The notes beneath the pieces were generated by a model. The model made no database searches. It was not told the DNA's origin and saw only the letters and a list, made by a program, of their open reading frames with translations. Below are positions 1 to 10,442 of a stretch of 64,000 nt of DNA, piece by piece. Numbering within the stretch: the stretch's first letter is position 1; every line of letters starts with the position of its first letter. Source of the DNA: Norana najaformis (lineage: Eukaryota > Annelida > Clitellata > Crassiclitellata > Hormogastridae); assembly GCA_964023275.1 (NCBI GenBank), contig OZ029919.1, positions 7,782,214 to 7,846,213 on the forward strand. Direction: 5' to 3'. Position numbers and translations under genes: made by a program.

Positions 1-1140
1 ACCAAGGGGCCCCAACGGCACAAAGTACAATGGGCCCCAATCACAGTTTTCAATATTCCTTTGCCAAAGTATGGGTGGGCCCCTAGTAGAGCTTACACCG
101 AGATATTAAAAGCGCCTCTGTTGAGCAACTAGGAATTGTAGATGAACATTTTGCACCACCAGGGCAAAGTTTAAATGTTCTGAAGTAATGTGTTGTGGCC
201 AACTCATGTAGCACTAGAGGAATGTGTTAAATCAAATACCATAAAGGCTGAATGAAAAAAGAAAGCAAACAAATCAAAATATCAGCTCTGGCACAGATTA
301 ATAATTAATTTTTTAAGCACTTCTTCTTACTTATAATAATCATAAAACAAATTTATTATTATTTAAATTTGCTTTTGTTACTGCATAAAACCCACCATGA
401 CATTTAAAGACATTCCTAGATGAACGACACAGCATCCTCCTGTCTCGAGACAGGCACTAAGATCTCTCTTATTGCTTTTGAAGTCTTGAAGGTTTGCTAT
501 ATAAAGGTTTAGATATATATATAAAAATATTTTTTTCTCATATCCCAGTTGCTCAATGTTTTATTTAAGAATTGTAGTTGTACAAAATATTTATTTGCCT
601 GTGTGTTTACAGAATAAATAATACTGTTTACATGAGTGATATCTAATTCCATCTTAGCATCTCCTAATAGAATATTATACAACATAAAGCAGTCCATAAA
701 GTAAACAGTGAAGTAAAATTTTATACACAGAAACCATTAATAGTAATTTACAGTAAAATGGTATTCACTGCTGTTTGTAAAACATTCTAATTGTATCAGT
801 ATATTTGATGATGCCTTCATGGTAAATATGATAGGCATCAAAACATTCTATGTAGGCCTAATGTAATTTAAATCTCAGAAGTTTAGTGCCACACAAAAGC
901 TGTCAGGGAGACCAGCGTATTTACCGGCGCTATATCAAGTGAACTCGGTGCAAGAGCCTCGTTCTTGGGTCAGCTGATGCGTTTATCCTCTATTACCTCG
1001 TTGGGTTTATCTATGAACAGTGGCGCCATCATGTGACTGTTCAAGGTGAATTTCTAACCTAGTGTAAAATCCGTCAGTAGATGTTCAGTAGTCTGTTCTT
1101 GTCAAGTGGCATGATTCCATGGGTGATTCAGTCTGCTGTT
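1..1140. other. Gene-free AT-rich sequence
   Basis: I see no coding exon, RNA gene or recognisable transposon in this stretch. It is AT-rich with scattered short homopolymers, and the only open frames are short and unconserved in appearance. One TAGGCCTA palindrome lies near 853. Confidence 0.5.
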
Positions 1141-1147
1141 TGTAAAA

Positions 1148-1212
1148 CATTTGTAAAACATATATATATGTATATATATGTATATATATATGTATATATT
1201 ATATATATATAG
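1148..1212. repeat. (TA)n-rich microsatellite
   Basis: Runs of TATATA broken by single G bases form a simple dinucleotide repeat. It has no coding potential. Confidence 0.85.
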
Positions 1213-1350
1213 CAAACAGTCGCAGACGCGTAAATATTACCAAGTTGGTTATGTACATTGATTAAAACGTAGGCCCTACGTCAAGGAGTCTGTGCGCAGA
1301 GGTACCGGTTCGCGTACCGATGGTGGCTATATTTAAAAGATTTTAACACG

Positions 1351-1475
1351 GTCGGTACACGGGGACTTTAAATGGCGTGGCATCCATTCAAACTGGCAGC
1401 ACTGGTGAAAGATCTCGCCCGATAAATTCACATAAATATAAGCAGGATCGAAGGCCATACGTTCGCGATTTTGTG
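1351..1475 (+). mobile_element. SINE-X copy 1 (interspersed ~140-bp family)
   Basis: This is a diverged copy of a family also seen at 35001-35137 and 38237-38380. The shared order is GGGGACYTTAA, GGCGYGG, CCATYCAAAC, GATCTCRCCCGATAA, then a GGTCGAGGCC-like block and a GGTCGC-like block. This copy lacks the ACATTTACATTTA tail of the other two. The family is defined only from this window; I see no tRNA-type A/B boxes in it. Confidence 0.6.
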
Positions 1476-1689
1476 TTGACTGAAGACTTGTGAATGAGCT
1501 GGTTCCCGCGACTTAGCTTTCGTTGGACGCGGTAAAAAATCTCGATATCTGGATAACGCTAACACAAATGCTTTACATTCTTTACTTACATTATTTACAC
1601 AAATTATTTACATTCTTTACACAAATACTTTACATTACACAAATCCTTTACATTCTGTACACTGTCGACCTGGCACGGGTTCTCCTTCC

Positions 1690-2495
1690 CATGGGTGTTG
1701 CTGTCCATCAGTATCCAGACGTCACTCAAGCCTTCGCTCGTGGCCCAGCGGAAGCGGCTTCCTCTCTGCATGGTTGAGAGTATTCTTGACGCAACATCTG
1801 CCCTTGGTCTCTGGATGTCCTCTAATCGCCTCCGACTGAACTCTGCTAAGACCCAGTTCATCTGGCTTGGTGGTCGTGCTCAGCTTGCTAAGATTGATTC
1901 ATCATCCTTACGCCAGAGGTTTTCGGGCATTCGATTCTGTTCCAAAGTCCGTGATCTCGGGGTTGTTCTGGACCGGGAACTCTCCTTGACCGATCATGTT
2001 AACAATATATCCCGCTCATGCTTTTACCACCTTCGTCAGCTTCGTACCATCCGTCCCTCTGATTTCATACCGTTACTATAATTCACGCCCTTATCTGCAC
2101 CAGGGTGGACTTTGGTAACGCTACGTTTGCAAGACTCTCACTTGTCAATATTTCCAAGCTTCAGTCTGTTCTCAATGCTGCTGCCCGTCTTATTGGAGGC
2201 GTCCCCAGCTATGGCCATATAACTTCCTTTATGCGGGACACTCTGCACTGGCTTCCCATTCAGCAGCGTATCCAGTTCAAGATCCTAACGCGTATGCGTA
2301 ATTGTCTCGTTGGCTCTGCTCCATCATATCTTAGGGACTTCTGCGTTTCGGTCTCCTTGGTTCCAGGCCGTAGCACTCTCCGGTCGGCCTCCCTTGGACT
2401 CCTGACTGTCCCTCGTATGCGCACTGCTACAGCGCAGTCTAGAAGCTTTGCCTATGTTGGACCTAATAGCTGGAATCGCCTTTCCCAAGAGCTCC
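1690..2495 (+). pseudogene. LINE-A: broken non-LTR retrotransposon, RT end and C-terminal region
   Basis: The frames encode the end of a Jockey/CR1-type reverse transcriptase. The catalytic Y-A-D-D position reads QYPDVTQAFARG at about 1709-1744, so two of the four YADD residues are changed. A frameshift separates this from WMSSNRLRLNSAKTQF (about 1815-1860) and LGVVLDRELSLTDH. The downstream frame carries the typical LHWLPIQQRIQFKI block near 2245-2290 and SFAYVGPNSWNRLSQELR near 2445-2490. A second copy lies on the other strand at 37480-38180. Frameshifts, the altered catalytic site and 5' truncation mean this copy is dead. Clade assignment (Jockey/CR1/L2-like) is inference from motif style. 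Confidence 0.8.
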
Positions 2496-3075
2496 GTTTA
2501 TTCCAGAGGGGTGGAGCAGCTATGGCTTTGCAGCGATGTCCAAAATTTAAGGATGAGCTGACTGAAGGGCGGAGAAGTGTTAGGGCAGAAGATGATCGGG
2601 TTCATAGGAGGATTGAGAGGATTGAAGTGTGTTATACGTAAGTAATAGGACTTTGTACTCTATTCGTTCAGGTATTTCCAGTGAAGTGATTTGAGAACAT
2701 GGGTGATGTGAGTGTTTGGGAGTTTTGGTGACAGCGTGCACGAGCGAGAGCATTCTGGATAGCTTGAGGGCGGTTTATCTGGGTTCTCTATATTCAGGAA
2801 AAGAGAATTGCAATAGTCAAGTTTTGCATGGGCTGTGGGTGTGGCAATGGTAGATGCAGTTTTGAAATCAAGCATAGAGCGGATTCTGCGAAGGTCACGG
2901 ATATGCATGAAGCAAGAGCAGAAAAGATGGGTAATATGATCAGAAAAGGTAAGGTTTCGGTCGAATATTATACCTAAATAATAATAATTATTATTATAAG
3001 ACAATTTATATAGCGCCGGAGAAGGGCAAGGCAGAAGAAAAGGGCGCTGTACGTGTTCAAAAATCAGCAGCAACC
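2496..3075 (-). pseudogene. LINE-B: second non-LTR fragment, antisense
   Basis: Reading the minus strand gives LGIIFDRNLTFSDHITHL, then IRDLRRIRSMLDFKTAS and AKLDYCNSLFLNI, the post-RT region of a different non-LTR family. It abuts LINE-A tail to tail at about 2496, so an open frame crossing this point on the plus strand is chimeric. The same antisense sequence recurs at 7080-7530. Stops and shifts mark it as a fossil. Confidence 0.72.
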
Positions 3076-3239
3076 ATAAGATATATTAAAAAGACATGTC
3101 TTAAGCCGTGGCTTGAATGTGTCCAGGGATGGGTCATTCGTCACGTGGTCACAAGGAAGGCTGTTCCACGCATTCGCCGAAGCTCGAAGTTAAATTTTTG
3201 AGATTAGGCCTAATCGATTATTTTTATCAGTAACAGCCC

Positions 3240-3430
3240 TAATAAAATTATATCGGAATCGTAAACTCGAAATTACTGCAGCACCCAATTAAATATAGGT
3301 AACTGGAACTAGCTTGTTCACAGGCGCTCAGTCAAAACAAAATTGATAGGCAGGTAGGATTCGGTTCCAAGTCAGTATCGAAGAGTCAGTCAGGCATATG
3401 TCTCTGTCTTCATTTTCTACCACCAACCTA
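3240..3430 (-). mobile_element. LINE-B 3' end copy
   Basis: The block CGTAAACTCGA, a TACAGC(A/G)CCCAA box, CAGGCGCTCAGTCAAAACAA and a GGTTCCAAGTCA block matches copies at 6367, 6668, 11190, 26295 and 33308. In the 6668 copy this block is contiguous with LINE-B coding sequence on the minus strand, so it is the element's 3' end read in reverse. Confidence 0.65.
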
Positions 3431-3759
3431 ACCATACAGCATTTCAAAAATTATTTGGTAAATGTAATATATATATAATTATATATATCATAATTAAACG
3501 TAGAGTTCTTTCTATGCATTTTCATCGTGTAAAGGCTGCTTTCTGCCACCCATGGCGTCGCCGGCTAAAATTAGATGTTGACTTCAGACGTCTGGCAGCA
3601 TATTGTACCCAGAGTTATGTCTACAATGTAAGCACATGCACCATGCTACAGCGTGCATCGTACTGACTAGCAGCAGTCTGCCGAATCCTAACGCTAGGGC
3701 CTAATCGACATCCATCATCAGGAATCGGCAGTGCTCGCCTTTTGATAATGTAGATAAAT

Positions 3760-3905
3760 GTAAATTACACGTTTTTCTGTAGCGACCGTCTTCCCTCGAC
3801 TCCGCTCATTTTTCAATGAATTGATTGGGTGAGGTCATCCGATTAATTGAAAAATAAGCAGAGTCGAGGCCATTTGGTCGCTATAGACAAACGTGTACAT
3901 TTCAT
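3760..3905. repeat. Inverted pair of SINE-X tails (large palindrome)
   Basis: The left arm (about 3762-3828) is the reverse complement of the right arm (about 3840-3903). Both carry the GAGTCGAGG ... GGTCGCTA ... ACGTGTA blocks of the SINE-X tail. The loop is only some 10 bases, so the transcript or single strand could fold into one long hairpin. Confidence 0.7.
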
Positions 3906-4099
3906 CCTTCACAACAGCTGCCCGTTTGTATGGGTGCATGCCACGGATCGTGCTAGCCCGAGATCCGAATATCTTAAACAAGCCAAAGAGGCTGCCCTAC
4001 ATTTTTCAGCTGATTATACGCGTGCATACCTTAGGATAGGTCAAAATAGGGTCTATAGGATGACACACGCGTATATATTGACCCACAATACATGGACTG

Positions 4100-4540
4100 C
4101 ATGAGGGAGACGCAGGCAATAACAATTGTATTTACAGAATATTCTAGAAAGAATGCATGACGCCCCCATCTATGCAGTCAGACTGACATTGTTGTCGCCC
4201 TACAGGTCGAGGTCGTGGGGCAGAGGAGTTGGTGAAATGCTGCATCCCCGTTAATTTTGTTGAAAATCTAGTCGATGTTTGTGACAATGTACCAGGTCAG
4301 CCAGAATCGTCTGGAAAAAAGTGGATGGCATTTGGAAATTCCTCAACTGTCTTCAGTGGCTGTTGAGTTTTGGAACGGATCGAATTAAGAGATCGTGCCA
4401 ACATAATATACTATGCGTGCGTGTGTGTCTGTGTGTGTGAGTATTAAACTCCCACTCGTCATGAGGGCCTGTATAAGTGCTATATACCCATCGCTTTGGT
4501 GGCTATTTATACACTATATGATATTTTTTGTGTTTTTTGT
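4100..4540. other. No gene seen
   Basis: This stretch holds unique-looking sequence with a short GTGTGTCTGTGTGTG run near 4420. No exon, SINE or LINE could be recognised. Confidence 0.45.
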
Positions 4541-4599
4541 TTTTAATTTTTGGGTTTATCCCACCAATGTTTGGTGAAATAAAAGATTGATATATAAAT

Positions 4600-5235
4600 A
4601 TAATATATATATACTCCATTCAAACTAAATTGAACTACATAAATATATACATATATATACTCCATAAATATATATACTCGATAAATATATATATACTCCA
4701 TAAATATATATACATATATATATATATACTCCATTAAAACTACATTGAACTACATAAATATATTACATATATACTCAAGAAATATATATACTCCATAAAT
4801 ATATATACTCCATAAGTATATATATACATATATATACTCCATAGATATATATACATATATATACTCCATTTAAACTACACTGAACTACATAAATATATTC
4901 ATGTATATACTCCATAAATATATATACTCCATAAATATATATACATATATATATACTCCATTAAAACTACATTGAACTACATAAATATATACATATATAC
5001 TCCATAAATATATATACTCCATAAATATATATACATATACATACTCCATTAAAACTACATTGAACTGTATACATAAATATATACATATATACCCCATAAA
5101 CATATATACTCCATAAATATATATACATACTCCATTAAAAGTACATTGAACTACATAAATATATACATATATATACTCCATAAATATATATACTCCATAA
5201 GTATATATACATATATATACTCCATTAAAACTACA
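4600..5235. repeat. AT-rich minisatellite
   Basis: The phrase ATATATACTCCAT recurs, alternating with TAAAACTACATTGAACTAC and TAAATATATACATA. This gives about six higher-order units of roughly 100-130 bp. The YIYVYIF-type open frames on the minus strand come from this repeat and are not genes. Confidence 0.9.
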
Positions 5236-5239
5236 TTAA

Positions 5240-6360
5240 ACGGCATAAACACTAGCCTATGCCAGACCCAAAATGGTCGGGCGGTCGGGTGCACATAAAA
5301 CCACCCGTAAAACAAACAAGATGAGACGTTGATCGTGCGAAAGCAGCTTCGTGTAAGCAGATGCCTGGCTGATGACTATCATCAAACGGCCGTTGCCCGG
5401 TTCAATGACATCTTAACTCTAAATGTTCGCGTTTTTTCTAGAGCGATATCTTGATCTCGTACCTAAAATAGACGGCGGCTTCTTGAGTTGTTGATGCCTT
5501 TACGTCTTTTTTTCTTTTTATGGTCGCACTGTATCTAGCCACAAATCAAGGTTAAGTGTACAGTGTACGGTTAGCGATGATGAGGATGACGTATTATATG
5601 CAGGACCGACAAAATGAGTTTATTCTTGAAGTCGCACTTTGTAAATGTCAGATTACAATTACAAAATCCGCGTATGGTCAAACAATTGGAGACGCACGAT
5701 CGACACCTACGGGCAGTGAGCCCATGGACTTAGAAAAGAAAGGAAGAAAGGACACAGTCGTCAATTTTTATGGGCAGAGGGACGTGTTCCCCTAATATCT
5801 AGGTTGGGGGGGGACACCAATGATAATATCTCCTAAATCTCGGATAATGCTACCAAAATTTTAGTTGCAATCTTTACGCCGTTATGTGATAAGAACACCA
5901 AACATGTCGATAACCAAGGGTAATCATAAATTCTGAAGACAAGAAACTAAAGAATGTCTGAATGTCTCGAAAACATGAAAGGTAGGCCTGAACTAAAACT
6001 TTTGTGACGTACACAGTTGACATCAAAGTCGTCATCAAATGTCCTGTTGATGTAACCAGAAAAGATGTGTCCCCTATTGTCAGAACACCATCCACGCCAC
6101 CAATAAAAACGCGTAGCATAATGTTACTTGGGTGAGACGCTAGCTTTAATGCACGTAAGTCACGCATACTACATAAAATGGCGTCGCCCAAATTACGCAC
6201 GTCACCGACCTCCAAAAATACAGTAATGTATATGCATACTGTGGCAGTTTGCCCTTGCCCTTTCTTCTTCCTTTGACACTGTTTACGTATATATAACGTG
6301 CGCTACGTGACCAGCTATCGTCTACGTGCGCGCGTGACCTGTCTATACCTGTTTTTACCG
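5240..6360. other. No gene seen
   Basis: I find only short open frames without recognisable domains and no repeat that matches another part of the window. Confidence 0.4.
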
Positions 6361-6366
6361 AGGGGT

Positions 6367-6660
6367 ACAATCGTAATCGTAAACTCGAGATTGTATACAC
6401 CGCCCAACGTAATCGTATTCGTAATCCGGAGATTTCTACAGCGCCCAACGAAAGCCACGTCACTGGGACCAGCTTATAATATTCACAGGCGTTCAGTCAA
6501 GACAAAATCGATAGGCAAGAAGGGTTCGGTTCTAGGTTGAGATACAAGTCAGGCAGGCGGTCAGACGGCTACGGTGGGTGGTGTTGGAACTGTATCTGAG
6601 GAATAGATAAAGGGAAGAAGAGGAATCAGGATGGGATCAGCGGAAGAGGAGTATATACCT
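6367..6660 (-). mobile_element. LINE-B 3' end copy with doubled tail
   Basis: The 3' terminal block occurs twice in succession: a short first copy at 6367-6405, and a full one from about 6410 with the CAGCGCCCAACGAAAGCC box, CAGGCGTTCAGTCAAGACAA and GGCAAGAAGGGTTCGG. It continues into an AGAGGAATCAGGAT block shared with the 6668 and 33308 copies. The (ATTACG)n-like tail appears here in reverse as TAATCGTAATCG. Confidence 0.65.
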
Positions 6661-6667
6661 GTCTACT

Positions 6668-7530
6668 CGGTATTGTAGCCAAATTGTAAATTCGAGATTT
6701 ATACAGCACCCTAATAAAAACCAAGTCGTGGGAATCACTTCATTCACTCAGTCAAACCAAAATCGATTGGCAGTTATTAAGGGTCACATTCGGTTCCAGG
6801 TCAAGATCCAAAGGTCAGGCAGGCAAGTAGTCAAACGGCTACGGGGAATGATGTCTGGAATTGAAGCAGCAAGATAGATAAGGAGAACACGAGGAATCAG
6901 GATAGGATTTGTGGAAGAGAACTGTTTACAGTTTTGAGTGTCATGAAAGACCTTTGGAGAGATTGCAAGGGGTGAGATGTTGGTTAACGTAACTTGAAGG
7001 GGCGCTATATAAATGCTCTGAATGAATGGTAAGTCCATAGGATGGACTCGTTCTCGATGGTATGAGCCAGATAATTGTAATTCTGGCGGGAGTTTATTCC
7101 GGAGGGTTTGAGCAGCAATGTCTATGCAGCGATTTCCAAATATGAAATAAGGGGTGACTGCCATGGAGGGCAAAAGAGTGTTAGGGCGGAAGAGAAGCGG
7201 GCTGAACGGAGGATCATAGGACTATGTACTCTAGTTGTTCGGGCATTTTAAGCCAGTTAAGAGATTTGAGAACAGGATTGATGTGATGGTGTTCGGGGTT
7301 TTGGTGATAGCATGAGCGAGAGCATTCTAAATAGCTTGGAGGCAGTTTATTTGGGTGGTGTCTATATCAAGGAAAAGTGCATTGCAGTAGTCTAGTTTGG
7401 CATGGATTATGGATGTAGTGATGGTAGAAGCGGTTTTGAAGAAGGTCACAGATATGCATAAAGCAAGAGCGAGAAAGATGGGTAATATGGTCAGAAAAGC
7501 TGAGGTTTTGGTCGAATATCTCGCCCACGT
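6668..7530 (-). pseudogene. LINE-B 3' fragment with coding end
   Basis: The minus strand reads YFIFGNRCIDIAAQTLRNKL and then the tail sequence of the family, followed 3' (leftwards) by the GGTTCCAGGTCAAGATCCAA and CTCGAGATT-like terminal blocks in reverse orientation. Upstream of it (7080-7530) the fragment repeats, on the minus strand, the SDHITHL-containing region also seen at 2496-3075. This copy ties the non-coding terminal block to LINE-B coding sequence. Stops interrupt it throughout. Confidence 0.68.
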
Positions 7531-7539
7531 TGCATGCGG

Positions 7540-7920
7540 ACAGGAGAATTACGAGTAAAGGTGTGGGTGGAGGCAGAGACCAGGCTGAGGGTGAGAGGGG
7601 TCAGGAATTTTCGTGAGCTGGTCACGTTGGCCTATAGCCTAAGTATAAATTCGGTTCTAGATGGGTTCAAGAGCAGTAGATTAGATACATGTAGGAGATT
7701 TGTATAACCACACGAAGATAATTTAGAGTCGGTGAAACAGTTCGAAGAGAAAGAACTCAATGGTTTGGTGTTGTCAGCGTTTGGTGTTCCTCCGTCTACA
7801 GTGCACTATGTGACCTGTCTGCCGGCATATCGAGAGGTGTACCCGTCTCCCGGTACACCGATGACTAACCGTCTACTCGGTATACCGATGACTTATCCTT
7901 GCCAACGGTAGATACCGGCC
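7540..7920. other. Spacer with short GGTAxACCGATGAC duplications
   Basis: Near 7850-7895 the phrase CGGTAYACCGATGACT occurs twice, close to two CCGTCT words. Nothing else is recognisable here. Confidence 0.4.
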
Positions 7921-7944
7921 CTTAGCAAATGCGAAGCGATAGCG

Positions 7945-8583
7945 TTAGCCAGACAGACAGACAGACAGACGTACAGACAGACGTACAGACAGACAGACAG
8001 ACAGACAGACAAGCAGGCAGTCTGACGTACAGACAGACAGACAGCCACACAAGCAGGCAGTCTGACGTACGTACAGACAGACAGAAAGCCACACAAGCAG
8101 GCAGTCTGACGTACAGACAGACAGACAGACAGAAAGCCACACAAGCAGGCAGTCTGACGTACAGACAGACAGACAGACAGAAAGCCACACAAGCAGGCAG
8201 TCTGACGTACAGACAGACAGACAGACAGAAAGCCACACAAGCAGGCAGTCTGACGTACAGACAGACAGACAGACAGAAAGCCACACAAGCAGGCAGTCTG
8301 ACGTGCAGACAGATAGACAGACAGAAAGCCACACAAGCAGGCAGTCTGACGTGCAGACAGATAGACAGACAGACAGACAGAAAGCCACACAAGCAGGCAG
8401 TCTGACGTACAGACATACAGACAGACAGAAAGCCACACAAGCAGGCAGTCTGACGTGCAGACAGATAGACAGACAGACAGACAGAAAGCCACACAAGCAG
8501 GCAGTCTGACGTACAGACAGACAGACAGACAGAAAGCCACACAAGCAGGCAGTCTGACGTGCAGACAGATAGACAGACAGACA
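7945..8583. repeat. CAGA-rich minisatellite (~56-64-bp unit)
   Basis: About ten to eleven units each contain GCCACACAAGCAGGCAGTCT, then GACGTRCAGACAGA and a variable (CAGA)n run, with AGATAGACAGA variants. Both strands stay open in several frames for hundreds of bases because the unit contains no stop codon. The resulting Cys/Leu/Ser- or Arg/Gln/Thr-rich peptides are artefacts. Confidence 0.93.
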
Positions 8584-8604
8584 ATCTGAAATGACACTAT
8601 AGAA

Positions 8605-8795
8605 CTCCAGCGACTCGAAGTGAAGCGGAGTGTCTTGAAGCGACTTGTATCGACTCGTATCGACTCGGAAGTGGGGTGTAGTGACTTGTAGCGACTCGAA
8701 GTAAAGCGTAGCCACTCGCATCCACTCATGGTGACTATAGAAGTGAAACGAAGTGACTCGAAGCGACTTGAAGAGAAGCGATGTGTCTAAAAGGA
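8605..8795. repeat. Degenerate GCGACTCGAAGTGAAGC minisatellite
   Basis: The words GACTCGAAG, GACTTGTA, GACTCGTAT and GAAGCG recur every 10-20 bases with much divergence. It directly adjoins the CAGA minisatellite. Confidence 0.75.
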
Positions 8796-8799
8796 TAGA

Positions 8800-9520
8800 C
8801 GCGCTTCCGCAGGCCAACATCGGCCAAGCCGGACAAGACTCGCTGACTTTTCCTTTACGCAGATGATAGGGTTGTTTCAAAGTAAATAAAAATATTAGGA
8901 GTTCGTGAACTTAGTCTCCTTCTATAGGCCTACCTCGGAAGCCTTGCTTACGTGGACCGAATGACACGAACAGGGCTTGTTGTGGTCATCCTGGTACTTG
9001 ACCCAGCCCCGTTTCTGTCTCAATACTATAGCCTCAATTGCCTTATCACTGCCTGCTATTGCATCAGACCAAAAAGTTTATCTACGCAGCTCTTTACAAA
9101 CGACAATGGCGCAATTAAGGCATGGTAAAAATGTACAAATTTACGCTACTGGCTAATTCGGTATTTCGGTTATTTATTTTATTAGTAGATATTTTCTTTA
9201 TATTGTGGCCAGTGGCATACCAGGCCGGGGGGTCCTGGGTACGAACTTCCCTGAGGCCAAAACCATGAACCTTGGATTCGTGTATTGGATTGCTGGTCTG
9301 TTTATTTTTGTTTAATGCGTTTGTTTCCGGTGCTCCGCCTCGGGCTCATCTGGGGAATTTATGATGCTCTTCAGTCCCCTATTCGTTTGGGCTTCTCTTC
9401 ATCTGTGCTGTCTGTTTCAGCCTCAATTTTCGTCCAGGTAATGGAACCCTGGCTAGAAAAAAGCACAAATATTTAACGCCATCTCATGAGCACCATCACC
9501 AACGATTTCCATCGTATCAC
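8800..9520. other. No gene seen
   Basis: One TAGGCCTA palindrome occurs at about 8926. There are no exons or repeats that I can relate to other sites. Confidence 0.4.
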
Positions 9521-9529
9521 CATACTGTC

Positions 9530-9690
9530 TCCTCGGCTTGACCTCCCCCGGAATCTTACCTGACACCGAAACTGACAAAAAGCTAGCTCTTGTAGAATTG
9601 ATTTGATATAGCGCAGGTGGTGGGCTGGTCACCCTGACGCAGCTTTTGTGTGGCGTCAGAAATTTCGGAGATTTACATTTACATTAGGCC
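9530..9690 (+). mobile_element. Interspersed repeat, copy 1 of 2 in window
   Basis: Matches 11495-11655 with the order CTTGACC-CCC, GACAxxGAAACTGAC, TTGATATAGC, GGTCxCCxTGACxxAGCTT, TTGTGTGG and a GGAGATTTACATTTA end. The GATTTACATTTA terminus recalls the SINE-X tail but the body differs. The class is unknown. Confidence 0.6.
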
Positions 9691-10024
9691 TACCTACTTT
9701 CGAAAATCCGCACGTGCGAAGCCTTGCTTTGTTGCGTCTGCATTTGACTTCCTGAGGTCCAGTTAAACAGACGTCCTCTCATATTTACTCCGCACGATAT
9801 TGAACTTAGTAGGTCTTTATTTTAATAATCTCGATATTGCGACGGACCCATCTTGCCGTCTATCACACCACGTAGGTCACGGACGCCCAGCCGCTTCTAC
9901 GGAATGGCTACTGTCCCCTACCCAGTTGTAGCTCGAAATACGTGAGCAGTATTCATGAGTTGCAGCTCGTATTCGTTCGTCATCACCATTGTCTGTAGAA
10001 ATCTCGAGTTTACGATTTACGCTT

Positions 10025-10250
10025 GTCCAGCCAATCACGGCCAAGGACGTCGAAACGTTGATTTCGTAACCTCAAGGTTGATTGGAAGACCTAGTTTAAT
10101 TTATTTATACTGTCCAATCAAGGTTGGATTGTTGTCCTAAAGGCGTAATGCAACGTTTCTGATGGGACAGATATAGGTCAGAGAGACCTAGTTATGTCCA
10201 ATCAGAATTTCTTACAATGCCGCGCCTGCTATAAATATTCTCGTGATTGG
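10025..10250 (+). promoter_or_regulatory. CCAAT-box cluster and TATA-like element upstream of WSB
   Basis: Five CCAAT/ATTGG cores lie at about 10029, 10078, 10107, 10197 and 10245, several as CCAATCA. A TATAAATA word is at 10230-10237, about 155 bases before the chosen ATG. NF-Y binding to CCAAT is established in animals; its use here is inferred from position only. Confidence 0.45.
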
Positions 10251-10390
10251 CCTGTGCGTCAATAGACGATAGTTATTGTTTTGTTAGACGGAGGAGTGCG
10301 CGTAGTGAGAGTATTCGAGAACATTTTAAAATAATCCTTGCTTGTTTAATCGTATACAGCAGTTTCTTTTCGTACAAAAGCGCGTTTTAA

Positions 10391-10442
10391 ATGTACAACA
10401 GTAGACGTTCGCATCCAGTTGACAGTGAAGGCGAACCAATCG
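10391..10442 (+). CDS. WSB1: WSB exon 1
   Basis: ATG followed by 17 codons in all (MYNSRRSHPVDSEGEPI) and a single G, then GTAAGA. Phase 1 matches exon 2. It is preceded by the CCAAT-rich region. The N-terminus of this family is poorly conserved, so this start is inferred. Confidence 0.65.

Noticed and set aside
2105..2641. 178-codon frame as an intact gene
   Set aside because: Its first two thirds are LINE-A C-terminus and the rest is LINE-B antisense. It is chimeric transposon debris.
7945..8583. CRISPR-like regular repeats
   Set aside because: Units adjoin without unique spacers, and the genome is animal. It is a minisatellite.
7893..8880. Open frames of 220-311 codons rich in Cys, Leu, Ser and Val on minus, and Gln/Thr/Arg-rich frames on plus
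   Set aside because: Pure translation of the CAGA minisatellite. Several frames on both strands are equally open.
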